From assembly GCF_000524195.1 (NCBI RefSeq), contig NW_020170416.1, forward strand, positions 196,651 to 260,650: a stretch of DNA of 64,000 nucleotides, given 5' to 3'. The translations under genes were made by a program, and so were the position numbers. Shown piece by piece: positions 47,701 to 58,959 of this stretch. The first letter of the stretch is position 1. Every line of letters starts with the position of its first letter. This DNA comes from Echinococcus granulosus (lineage: Eukaryota > Platyhelminthes > Cestoda > Cyclophyllidea > Taeniidae). Below the pieces are notes generated by a model. It saw only the letters and a list, made by a program, of their open reading frames with translations. It ran no database searches and was not told the origin of the DNA.

Positions 47701-50700
47701 TGGCGATAATGATGACGGCGTGACGGAACAATCGAACACGTGGGCTACTTAGTCTTCATGATTTCGGTACTCCTGGGCACTGCTTATGCCTCACAAGTAA
47801 ATTTACGTTTTAACATCCTTAACAACTCAGTAGCTAGAAGCTGTTTTGGAACAAGCCACTAATATGAGTTGAGTGTTTTTTTTGCCCTTAACAAGATTAA
47901 ACAACTGACAGCCTCAATCAACAAGAAATATGTAACTTAAAAATGGGGTGCGGTGAATTTGATCCCAAAAGGTTCTGTCTGCACTTTTGATAAAAAAACG
48001 AACAGGAACACCAACTCGGATTCCCGCTACGCTTCAATCGCAAAAGCAGCATCGCTAAATGATATCATCAGAGCGCATTTAAACAAAATGGTAACAAAAC
48101 TTGATAAACATTTCCATTATCAAGTGGCAGTCAAGACAGTCAAGCGGAAAGCAGTTTTTGCTAGATTATTACTTGCCCGTTGGTATGCTAGCGAAAAATC
48201 AAGAGGTTTCCCCACTTCCAAATGATTGACAATTACACGTAAATTTTGAGGCGTTTCACAGAAGAACGAAGAGAATTGCTGTTCATTTGGCTATTGCGAA
48301 CTCAACAAAAGTGGTAAAAACCTGTGAATGACTGACAAGTATCGTGAGACCTTCCTTTCCACATTTGACTCCGCCATGCCGATGCCTTAATCCGCATCAA
48401 AACCACCACATCAGTTTAGCTATCAACGGTGCGGCCCCAGGCTCCACAGCAAAGCCTGTGACCAGTTATTTGACTTCGCGGGGTGACCTTCCATCTTCTG
48501 CCTCTGTAATGAAGTGGTCCTCGATTCTAAGAGGCCTTGATACTATCCGGGAAATTTAATGAAGCAATTTTGTAAAAAAGGATACTGGATTATAACAATT
48601 GAAAATTACAGTCAAGGGTTGGTACCTCTCTGGCTGACTCAGTGCAGATGGCAAAAATTTGGCATCCTTTGAGTAAAATTTGCAGATGGGATGAATTTCT
48701 CATAAAAGTACTCCACCTACTCGGTACTATCAACTCATCTCACCTCACCATCCCATCGCATGTCATCTCAGTATGTACTATTTGACCTTGACACCTGACA
48801 CCTACTTGTCACCTGGCACCCTGTATCTGGTCTTTAAATCTATGGTACTGACTTGATGAACAGAGTGACGTCCGATACAAAGCGACTGTGAATACATGAA
48901 TTTTTTCGATTATCCCTCCTCTTAGTTGCATAGACAAAAAGATGTCGTGATTATTACAAACATACTTTCCTTTGCTGAGGTGACAAAGTCACTGCCACAA
49001 CCAATTGACCACGTTTAATTAACGTGATCAAGCAGTGGTCCTCATCATCAACATTAACCAACAAACTGGGTTCACACAAATGCATCCCTTATTAGGCATA
49101 AGTTTGTTTGGAAGAATTTGAGGTCATCAACAACTACGGCGGGTTAGAGTTAGTGTGAGGGATATTTCAGAAGTTACATCTAACCACGGAGCTCCAGATG
49201 ATGTTGTCCATTTGAATGGGTGGGAATGGAAGGGTGGATGGATGAATACAAAGTGGTTGCACAGTTAACTCACCCAATGCAGTGATGGAGCTGATGAAGG
49301 TCATGGTCATGCTCAGATTGAGGTCACCATGCAGCAACAGTGTCCAGATATTCGACCCACCTCCACCTGGACAGCAACCAGTGGTGAGGAGACCGAAGCC
49401 GAACTCCGATTTGATGGGCACTACCATGGCCACGCCGAAAGCTATCTGCATTCACCACCACCGCCACCGCCATCACCGTCCCATGTGGAGAATAATGGAA
49501 GGAAGGAAGAAGGGAAAAATGAACCTCTCATTAATGTTAGGCAGTGAGGAAGCACTCTCAAGTACGTCATCCTTGAATCAATAGAAACCTTAATTGTAGA
49601 AGCGTTTCAGATTGTCAGGGACCTGCAGAAGTGACATGATTACTTACACACACACACACACACACACACTTGAAGATTTATTGGGGACAAGCCAGTCTTC
49701 TACGCATCCATGATCGTATTTGCTCCATTCTATTAGTCTAACTTATAAAATCACCTTTGAAATGACTAGAGGAACAACATGAGCCTGTGACGATCCACAC
49801 TTTGACAGGTGAGGCTGTCACCCGACTCTCATAGCGCACATGACATTATCGAGCCTGGGTTTTAGCATCATACTTCACCAAGAACTGCTGGTAGATCTCG
49901 ATGCACACTCCTTGCTGCACCTCCTTTGTCACCTTCATTTATGTTTGTCTCCCGTGAGTCCCTCTACATACAGTAAAACAAAGCACATTGTTTTCCAGTC
50001 AGTCAGCAGTCCTGGCACACGGGAAGACTTAATTAGACGTTAGAGAGCAGCAACCTTCAAGTTTCACCTCATGAAAGCAACCACGCATTACTTGTACCGA
50101 TTTTTGGAAGGTTATTACACTTTTATGAAAGTATAAGGCTACTTCATGTGTACTTTTACAAAGAATAAGTACAAAGGAGAGTGAAAGGTTGGCCCTAAGG
50201 TGCTCTTGGGTCCCTCCAGTACGATGAGATGTAAACTTACCAAAGGCATCAATCCATATTGACAAATAAAGCCGATAATTGGTGCCACAGGTTTCTTGAA
50301 GTGCTTCCAAATCAGCATGACATCTAACTCACATCCCATGACTAGTGTAAGGGCACACACCATGACAGCGACAATAGCTCGAAAGATGGTTTCCATAATG
50401 CCTCTAGAGCGTAGAATTTTTAGGTGAAGACCCATTGCTGCTCCACCGCCTGCCTCATACACTCGACTTCCGTTAACTAGCCACGATGTGTACTGCTTCA
50501 CTGAGGTGTCATTGGAGGGATCAAAGGAGAAGAGCACTCCTTCTCTACCCCCTGGTTTTGCCTCTCTCATCCAAACCTTCAAGTAGACACTACCCATTCG
50601 ATGTAGACAAATAGTGAAGTTGAGAGTCATGTCAACGGAGCCGGGTGAGAGGTACATCCAGAAGGGTGGCAGGAGAGTTGCCACCTCACTGATGTCGGTG

Positions 50701-51011
50701 TCAAAAGAGATGGAGAGGGGGATATCTGTGTGCCCAGTGAAGTTACACACGAGGAGGTGGGGTGTAATGCTATTCTGCGAGAAGGTGAGGTTGCCTTTAA
50801 GACAGGCGAGACTGAGATCATAAGTGGCAGCAGTTGTGGTAACAATAATGATGGGAGTCACTTGATCGACAGTTTCTGCGTCGATCCGTTTTCGATCATC
50901 CAATACCCAGGGATCGGTTATTAGACCCCCAATGGATTCTTTAACCGTGATGTTGGAAAATGCTGAAACTTGGTTAAGAAGATGGAGGAAGAGGAAGCCG
51001 AGGAAGTGCAT
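44771..51011 (-). CDS. SLC10-family (P3-like) symporter, gene A
   Basis: Three exons, 51011-50241, 49445-49274 and 45429-44771, join in phases 0 and 1 to 533 residues. The chosen ATG begins a signal peptide (MHFLGFLFLHLLNQVSA); a longer upstream open frame is probably leader sequence. An N-glycosylation-rich extracellular domain of about 200 residues precedes the membrane domain, as in SLC10A3 (P3) and SLC10A5. The membrane part starts near GCELDVMLIW and contains GCCPGGGGSNIW and SIETGIQN, equivalent to the substrate/sodium-site motifs GCCPGG.xSN and ETGxQN of bile-acid symporters. By fold it is a sodium-coupled organic-anion or steroid-conjugate transporter, though P3-type members have no agreed substrate. 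The cytosolic tail is charged. Its head-to-head partner is gene B. Confidence 0.87.
45430..49273 (-). other. SLC10 gene A intron 2 (3.8 kb)
   Basis: No further gene is recognised. It is mostly AT-rich single-copy-looking sequence. A lysine-rich 90-codon plus-strand frame at 47953-48225 lacks splice signals and known motifs. Near the right end (about 49200-49260) a short TGGA patch resembles the ATCC array in the matching intron of gene B. Confidence 0.5.
49446..50240 (-). other. SLC10 gene A intron 1
   Basis: The last 70 or so bases before exon 2, read on the minus strand, resemble the equivalent intron end of gene B, including the GGCGGTGGTGGTGAATGCAG acceptor. A (CA)n run occupies about 49645-49669. 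No exon was recognised. Confidence 0.6.
49645..49669 (+). repeat. (CA)n dinucleotide microsatellite
   Basis: About twelve uninterrupted CA units in SLC10 gene A intron 1. Confidence 0.9.
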
Positions 51012-53473
51012 TCTTCTTATCGTTGTGGTAGTGCCTATGAAAACGACTTGTGTGCATGTGAGATTTGTCTGTGTGAATTTTGGTCTAATCAACCACTCAA
51101 TAAATACACACACACACGTACGCACGGAGGTATACATGCACGCGTGCATACAATACGCTAGCACTTTAGAAGTGCTAGGGGTCAAGGTTTACGGCGTCTG
51201 CCTTGACTACTAATTACTTCGGATTATTAAATCACTTGCTTAGAATTAGTCACGCGTCTATCAATAGGTAGAAAGGAATTTTTCGCAATTTTTACTTCAT
51301 TTTGTAACTTATTAAACAAATAATTATTAAATTTAAACAAAATTAACAAATGTGACCCTCAATTTCCCTTCATTTGGCCTGAATTTCGGTGCTATTGATT
51401 ATCGATCGGTGTGACATGTAGTCAGGTGAGTGCGCAGGACCATCGATTTTCCCCAATTGGGGATATTTACTCACCCGCTTTATTGATTTTTTTGCGGAAG
51501 CTCTAGGTGAGATGTGAAGTTGCCATTTAAGCAATTTAGGCGAGAATGAGGCAATAGGAATTCTAAGTTTTTAAAAATATCTCTTAAAATATAAGTATGT
51601 AAAATGCAGTTAAATTTTTTAAAGGGTAAATCTGTTGGAATTTACCGAAGGAGGAGGGCGCAACTCTTCTATTTAACATTTGACAACGTAAACACTGCAT
51701 ACGCTACATACACCACGTGGATTTCACTGCTCATCTGTAACATCTTAGGCTGATACGCCTGCACAATGCACTTGTCAGCATTCGCTCCACAACTCTTCAT
51801 GTCTTCCTCCTTCCGTATTGCACGTGATTCCATCTGCCTTTGGTAGATCCGACCAGACAGACCATCACCAAAACACTTGCCATTCTAGCATTTACTTGTC
51901 CGCCAAAGCGACAACTCGATAAAATGTTTTACTGCAAGGCAGGAATAGGCGAAAGGTGGGAATCGGTGCTTTCAACTGTGACTCAGTGGAATAAGGTGGT
52001 CGTGAACAGTCCCAACTGTCTCTGTGTGGCCTATCAAACACTACACTACCACAGTTCATTCTATTTGTAAAAGTTTGAAACGACTGAGATCCATCGGATC
52101 CAGCCAGCTTGGAACGTGTGATACTGCCGTCGTAACGACCACCGTGCCACCTATTAACCGGTTTCTTCAAATCGTCCACATCTTTGAAGGCGTTGCTTAA
52201 GGATTCCTCCTTTTTGGCCTCAAAAATGCAATTATAATCAAGAAATATGGACTGGCGGATAATTTTGATTTTAAAGATGAGGCTTCAGCGGAGACCAAAT
52301 TGGAGGTTGATGAGAGTCATCCATACACGCGCTCTCAACACGTTCCAACAGGGGCTTTAAGTCGTCAGTGCGACCCACTTGCCACGTGGAACGGATGACT
52401 CAATACCAGAGTAGTGAAGATCTCTAAAGAATCACAGCACAAACTGATACATTTTCTTCACTCTCCAGCCAATGCAGATTTACTTGATGGAAATCTCCAC
52501 CAAAATGGCGAAACCGTGGTTCACACTCAACTGCAATATGTGCACACATTTCAGTGTCAAAATGATGACAAATTGTGTAGCTATCTACATCTGTGGCCTC
52601 TCAGCCAACTTGCCACTAGACCTTCAGAGGGTTACATTTACGCTCTTCAAGAGTGTCTCTTCATTGCAGCCACTGACAACGCTTTTGCGTCAGGATTTTG
52701 AGGGAATGAAAACATCTACTAACTAAAGCACGCTGAATAGAAACTCTCTACACTTTCTTTACTAACACATTTCTAATCAGCCGTTGCTAAAAACAAATTT
52801 TCCGCCTCGAAAGCGGTAAAAATTGAAACAAAACCGATTGCTTCCAAAACGCAGCCAAACAGGAGGGAATTAATCTGCTTTACACGAATAACAAGGTGAA
52901 ATTGTTCTGTTAATTGATATGAAACACAACAAAATTTAGTAGATTGTCTACTGGAATAGACTAGCATGGTGACCAATCAACGTTGCGGTACTCGATCAGT
53001 GACCTTCGGCTGAGTGCACACAATTAATGAGACGGCTGCACTCAAATGGCGGGTGATTAGTAAAAGTGCAAATTGTTGAAAATAATAAAATTTCAAATGT
53101 GCACCTGTTTACTCGAGACTTGGTCGAAAAATACAGGCTGATAACTCACTATTGAGAACGCTCTGGTTAAATGATGCGTAGAAGCATGGAAATTGAGCGG
53201 TGAGTTTGAGGGGTTTGTGCGAGTGAATGATATCACTCTAAACTGGCAAGAGTAGTCAGACGGATGCATTCGTCGTACTGCAATGACTGACAAGTGCAAA
53301 ATTTATGCAGTTATTCAATCTCACCTACCTCGTCACGGCACCTCTTGACATTGCGTTAGCGTCAACGGCTTCTGATAAGCCGCATCACGCACAAAAAGAG
53401 AAGAGAAGAGTGTGGTGGTTATTGGCGCGGTGGTCGCACTAGCAACAACAACGATTAATCATTTACACGTCTC
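51012..53473. promoter_or_regulatory. Region between the two divergent SLC10 genes
   Basis: About 2.5 kb separate the start codons of gene A and gene B, and this should contain both promoters. It begins with a CA/GT-rich run near 51100-51140 and an AT-rich stretch (51290-51350). Open plus-strand segments at 51840-52070 and 52414-52701 look somewhat protein-like but were not assigned to a family or joined to either neighbour. Confidence 0.4.
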
Positions 53474-56400
53474 ATGGTTTGCATTTCAACAACAGTGTTA
53501 TTCTATCTCCCTGCCCTCCTCCTCCTGCCCCTTGGAATTACTGCTTTTTCCAGACACGTTGCCACCGAGTCCTTGGGTGGAGTGATCTTCGATGAGGTTT
53601 TACTGTCGGATAGAAAGCGAATTGAAGCAGAAACTCAACTTCAATTGAATAGTTCTCTAGTCACGTTAAACACGACATGTCTCAGTATTGCCTGTCCTAC
53701 TGAGAATCTCACCTTCATTCAGCACGATGTGGATCCATTCAACTTTACTTGTAGTCTCACCTATCACCACATCGCCTCGCCCTTAGCCATCTCCTTTGAA
53801 ACTGACATTCAGGATATTGTATCACTATCTCCACCTTTCTGGATTTACTTGACTCCTCAATTGGATGACCCAACTGTCACAGTTCTGCTCCTTGCCTTTT
53901 CCGTCAAGCGTCATCGAATGGGGAGCGCATTTCTAAAGGTATGGGTTCGAGAAGCTAGACCAGGTGGATTGTCTGGCTCCCTCCATGCATTTAACAGAGA
54001 CAACGCAAGTCAAGTGGAGGAGTACTACGATTGGGTGGTCAACGCGTCGACAAATAATGACACCGCTGCAATGGGATTCCTTCTGAAGGTTCTCCGACCT
54101 AGAGGCGTGCTGGAAGTAGTATTTCGGGTGGTCATTATCACCCTCGTCTGTAAAATCACCTTTTTAATAGGTTGTGAGTTGGATGCACGTCTGATTTGGC
54201 GATATTTGAGGAGACCTGTGGGTACTATCATCGGTTTCGTCTGTCAATTTGGACTTATGCCTCTGGTGAGTGTCGGTTTTTTGAAGATCTAACGCCACCA
54301 CTACAGGTGAATTAATATTTCTTGGAGTCAACTTTTTAAGCCAGCCAAGATGCTGGAAAAACACATACACAGGGCATGACCTCATGACCCACACAACAGA
54401 AATGGTGGCATTATTGTTTGTAGGTGGCGGAGTTCTTTGGAACCCCTTATTAGTGACAATATAACACGAGGGTCGTTTAGTTGTCAACTTGTAGATAACA
54501 ACGACCGCGAGCGACCAGTGATACTTGACGGCCAATAGTGCGGCGTTTGAGGATGACACTGTGGCAATCTTGTTTAGTGTGAAGGTACTTGAGACGAGTT
54601 TGAGAGATGTGGAAGGGTGGGGAGAGCAATCATTGGAATTTTGACATCGCTAATCGTACGTGGACGGATGAATTTGAAGCTTGGACAATGTATCTACTCT
54701 ATTCCAGGGGATAGATCCACTAATCGTAGTCTACACTTCTGATGTGTCCCCTGTCAGTAGTCCATCATTTCGAGGCTTCCTTCCTTATTCATCTTCCTGG
54801 TGACTGTGACCGACCGAATATCCAAAGTGTTATACGTAAGTAGGTGAATGGTGTGGTTAATCTATAGAAGGTGCTGTCTTTGACACGGATTGCATTGTCA
54901 GCCCAGCATGCACACACCCACTCATAGCGTGGGACAGAAGGACGCTCCGCCTTCTTCCTTGCTGTGACATTGAAGTCAAGTTCTGGAGTTTACTTTATCT
55001 CAGGAGTAGACGACTTGTGGAACAGGAGTTACGAGACACCCTCAGACACGATCATTCAATCCGTAGCTTGAAACACCTCCTCTGTTTCCGATGGGAGGAC
55101 TGAGGGTGGTGACACTTTCGCTATTGCTACTGGTATTCCGAGGTTTCTGTGCTCTAGGTGTTTGGGTGGATAGCACTGTGGTTCCTGTTAATGGTACTGG
55201 TATGTGATTTGCATGTTCACTTTTGTCCGGAATGCTGGTTGCAAGAGTTAGCAGTCTGCAGAGTCAAGATTAAAAAGAAGGAAGGGAGGAAGGTGGAAAG
55301 TCATGACGTCCTGTCATGCCACACCTAGAGTTGTCACCTGGGAGTGAATTAAAGGGCACGAAAATGATTGTAATACTAGCGTGACGCTCTGGACGCTCAA
55401 CCGGGTCCAGCAACACTTTAAGTGATTCCACAAAAGACAGACCGACCAAATAAATAACGGTTGTTGTCCTTTTGAAGCGGGATCGCATCCTGCTGCCACC
55501 AGTTCAGCACCTCAAGTACTTCCACACCATTGTGGAGAAGGAATTGGCATCAGTGTATGGAGGAGATGGTGGACCACAGGCACGGACGTCTGACTATGCC
55601 GTCTAGACAGAAGTACATGTTGTGAGGATCACTAAGTTAATAAAATGTTATTTAGATGTTTTGATTGTATTTTCTAAACAAACCTTACACAATATCAAAA
55701 AAGTCAAATTAACTGATGTTTAAAAGCCTATAACTCCATCATATTTGTATTTAGCGTCTTGTTTTAGGTAAAAGTTAAAAGAAGAGGGTGTTTTGGAAGG
55801 GTCGGCTGTTAATTTGCATACCTGTGGAATAAAATGCTTGGGTAACACCATTGTTAAAAAAACACTGACTTCATTAAAACAAAACACGCGATTCTAATGA
55901 CTTTGTCTGGGGACGCGCGCACTTTCTACACATAAAAAATATCAATAGTTTTGATATTTTTAATTTGTCAAATGGGATAAACCTATTTTGCCACTGAGCA
56001 GTGCTAATGAACTATTGTCAGACTCCAGTTGTCAGTTGATTGAGCTGCATAATGTGAGGAACGGAGAGAGAAGCGATTGAATGCCTTATTTCGCCGAGAC
56101 ATGGTTGATTTGAATGATGCACATCTCTCCACCATCTCTGCCTTGCATTGAAGCCCTCTGCTGAGTTGTTGCGTTGGAGGGCAAGTGAAAGCTAGAATGG
56201 TCTACCTGGTCTGGTTTTCTCAAGGCAGACGAGATCACGTGCAACATGGAAGAAAGAAGATCTGAAGAGTTGTGGAGTGAATGTTGATGACGAACACGTT
56301 GGAACGCGAGTACTAGTTTCTGCAAGTGCATGATTCTGGGATGTCGCATCTAACCAGTGAAATCTACATGGTGAACGTGCGTCTACGAACATGCGTAAAG

Positions 56401-57855
56401 GCGAATTCTAACCGCTCAGTGTAACCATGTTATTCTTCTATTTCTTCCATTATTCTCTACATGGGGATGGCGGTGGTGGTGAATGCAGATAGCCTGTGGC
56501 GTGGCCAAGGTTGTGCCCATCAAATCGGAGTTCGGCTTCGGTCTCCTTACTGCTGGCTGCTGTCCAGGTGGAGGCGCGTCGAATATCTGGACACTGTTGC
56601 TGGATGGTGACCTCAATCTGAGCATGACCATGACCTTCATCAGCTCTATCGCTGCACTGGGTGGGTTAAACATGCCACCAATTTGCATTCACCCTTTGTC
56701 CATTCAGCTATCCGCCCAGTACCCATCAACTCTGTGTTATGCATCCAACTATCCATCCACTCCTTATCTATCTATCCTGTATCCATACATCCATATATTT
56801 ACCAATCGCGTATCCATCCTGCATACATTTATCCATGCATCTTGTAGGCATCCATCCATTCTGTTTCCATCCATCCATCCTGTATCCATCCATCCATCCT
56901 TCCACCCAACCGTCTCGCCTTCCTTTACATATCCATTTAATATTCCACCCTTGCTTAATAATCCAATGTAAGTAGGGAAGTAGTTTGATTTCTATAAGCA
57001 AAAATTACTTTTTGTAATCCTCTGAGACCATTTACATATCGTAGGCGCTTATTTTTGCGCTGGCTAAACCTACTTCCATACTACTATTAGGACTTGAGTA
57101 GAAGACAACTCTCTTTCTGCATGGCTATAAGACAAAACAAAACTACTTTTTCTGTTCTAGGCATGATGCCCCTGATGCTTTTTATCTTCGGCCGCTTCTT
57201 CATAGATGTCCACAGCCTTTGCATCCCCTATCTCTTGATATTTGGTCAGCTCTGCTATATCTCCGTGCCCGTGATGATCGGCATGTTGGTCAAGTGGAGC
57301 ATGCCACGTGTTGGTCAACTCCTCGTTCGTCTATTGCGGCCCCTTTCCTTTCTCTTCATTGTAATTATTATTGGGTTCGGAGTGTATACAAACCTCGCCA
57401 TCTACCGTCTCATTGGCATCTACCCAGTCATTCTTCCAGCTGCCACGGCATTGCCCTGGATTGGATTCTGCCTTGCTGGATTTCTTGCTTTCATTTGCCG
57501 CCGATCACGAGCTGAGATTTTTACTATATCGATCGAGACAGGGATCCAGAATTCAGGAATAGCTATTCTTGTGCTAATTTACTCAATGCCGCAACCAGAG
57601 GGAGACCTGGGGGCCGTAATGCCCATCGTGGTGTCTATTTTTACGCCGTTGCCGCTGGCTGCTATGCTAATTGGGCAAATGATTAAAGAGAGAAGGTTGT
57701 CTTGTCATCGGACAAGAGGAAGAAAGAGCAAGGAGAAGGGAACTGGACTGATGGGGGGAGCGCGGAAACCACTCACTGCAACTAAAAGGATAAAAGAAGA
57801 CGACGATGACAACGAGGAGGAGGTAGAGGATTGGAACAGCAATAGGAATGTTTAA
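53474..57855 (+). CDS. SLC10-family (P3-like) symporter, gene B
   Basis: Three exons, 53474-54265, 56489-56660 and 57161-57855, join in phases 0 and 1 to 552 residues, with the same exon plan as gene A on the opposite strand. A hydrophobic signal peptide (VLFYLPALLLLPLGITA) leads into an extracellular domain with several NxS/T sites. The membrane domain carries GCELDARLIWRYL, GCCPGGGASNIW and SIETGIQNSGIA, so the residues expected around the sodium/substrate site of the SLC10 fold are retained. The cytosolic tail is long and highly charged (KEDDDDNEEEVEDW). By eye the first and last coding exons are moderately similar to gene A, whereas exon 2 is about 91% identical at nucleotide level. Substrate is unknown; bile acids or sulphated steroids are family-based guesses. 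Confidence 0.87.
54266..56488 (+). other. SLC10 gene B intron 1 (2.2 kb)
   Basis: It holds several exon-like open segments on the plus strand: about 54712-54810, 54936-55100, 55091-55200 (hydrophobic start MGGLRVVTLSLLLLVF then a GTATGT donor) and 55490-55607 (open to a TAG). None was recognised. They could be remnants of another gene or alternative exons. The last 60 bases before exon 2 resemble the equivalent gene A intron. Confidence 0.4.
56661..57160 (+). other. SLC10 gene B intron 2
   Basis: A 500-bp intron. The left half is an ATCC repeat array (about 56690-56930), the right half AT-rich with a TCTGTTCTAG acceptor. The first bases (GTGGGTTAAAC...) resemble the start of gene A intron 2 (GTGAGTTAACT...). 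Confidence 0.6.
56690..56930 (+). repeat. ATCC tetranucleotide repeat array
   Basis: Imperfect CATCCATCC units with CCTGTATCCATCC phrases in SLC10 gene B intron 2. The matching intron of gene A has a much shorter TGGA patch (about 49200-49260), so the repeat probably predates the duplication or expanded in B. Confidence 0.85.
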
Positions 57856-58959
57856 CTGGAGAACAAGAAAAGAATCACTTTGGTAATTTGCGATAATCTT
57901 GTGCCATCAAATATTGTGTTTGCTGTCACTTAAATGGCTTTATCTCAAAGCTTTGCTAGCTGCGTCTTCCTTTTATGGCAGGAAGGAAGTAACGAAAAAT
58001 TCCACTTGATTTGGGTGTGATCGATAGGGAAGTTGGCAATAAGGCATTAAATAACCACGCTAATTTCCCATTTTCTTAGCAATATGTTGCTAGAACTTGT
58101 TTAAAGGTGGCATAACTAACTTAAGAAGTATACAGCCACCATAAATAACATCGCAAACATTTTGTGATGCAGTATTTAATATGCTTCTTAGCTATGCGGT
58201 CTCTTGCAGCTACGAGATGCACTTCCAGTCGGTGGTAAGGCTCTCCAACCTCGTCCGTTGCTTCCCAGCCCTTCTGTGCGTTGACAATAAAACATCTCCC
58301 TCATTAATTTGGCTTAGTATGACTTTAAAAGAGACGAACGCCTTAAAAAATGCAGTAAATTAAGTTTTCATTTAAGGTAGTTTAAGCATCCATGTTTGAT
58401 TCATCCAACAGCAAGTATCCTTTGGAACGACATAATAGCTAAGCTCTACCCATAATTTTCTTGTGTCATGTAGCTAAAGTGATGCTATTTAGTATTTGAT
58501 AAGGGTGCCAGCATATTGACTAATGTTAGAGTTATCTATTGTCCTTTTTTAAAATCACCGAAATCCCACTTATCACATGCATCTAGTCATTACCACTCGG
58601 TGCTTACAGCACACTGATATGGCACACTTGGGTAAATCTATTGCAAGATATAGTTTCACTACCTAAAGCGTAACCTTTTATTTGGGGTATGTTCAAAGTG
58701 ACGAGATAGTTTTTTAAGGAATAACAGGGCTAAATCCATACACAGAATTCAGCACAGTAAAAAAGAGTTTTTGGTGCAGCAAAACACAAAGTGAATAATC
58801 GCTTTTAGACAATATTTTCTACAGGTCGTAAGCGGAGCAATTAAAGAAAAATGCATCCCTTTTTCTAAGATATGTTGATGATACTGTTAAAAGGTTCATT
58901 GACTTAACTGTAAGAAGGCTATTGGCCAATGACTCCGATAAAGGCTAAAATACGATGAA
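57856..58959. other. Intergenic region between SLC10 gene B and SEC63
   Basis: About 1.1 kb without a recognised gene. It holds the 3' end of SLC10-B, with an ATTAAA at about 58046 as a weak poly(A) candidate, and the SEC63 promoter. An ATTGGCCAAT palindrome at 58921-58930 contains a CCAAT box on both strands, 30 bp upstream of the SEC63 ATG. Confidence 0.5.
58921..58930. promoter_or_regulatory. Palindromic CCAAT box upstream of SEC63
   Basis: ATTGGCCAAT reads as CCAAT on both strands. It is 30 bp before the start codon, which is close for a promoter element unless the leader is very short or trans-spliced. An out-of-frame ATG at 58955 lies five bases before the chosen start. Confidence 0.35.

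Noticed and set aside
51012..51185. N-terminal extension of SLC10-A by 58 codons
   Set aside because: The extension crosses a CA-rich run and puts non-hydrophobic sequence before the obvious signal peptide starting at 51011; the inner ATG matches the layout of gene B.
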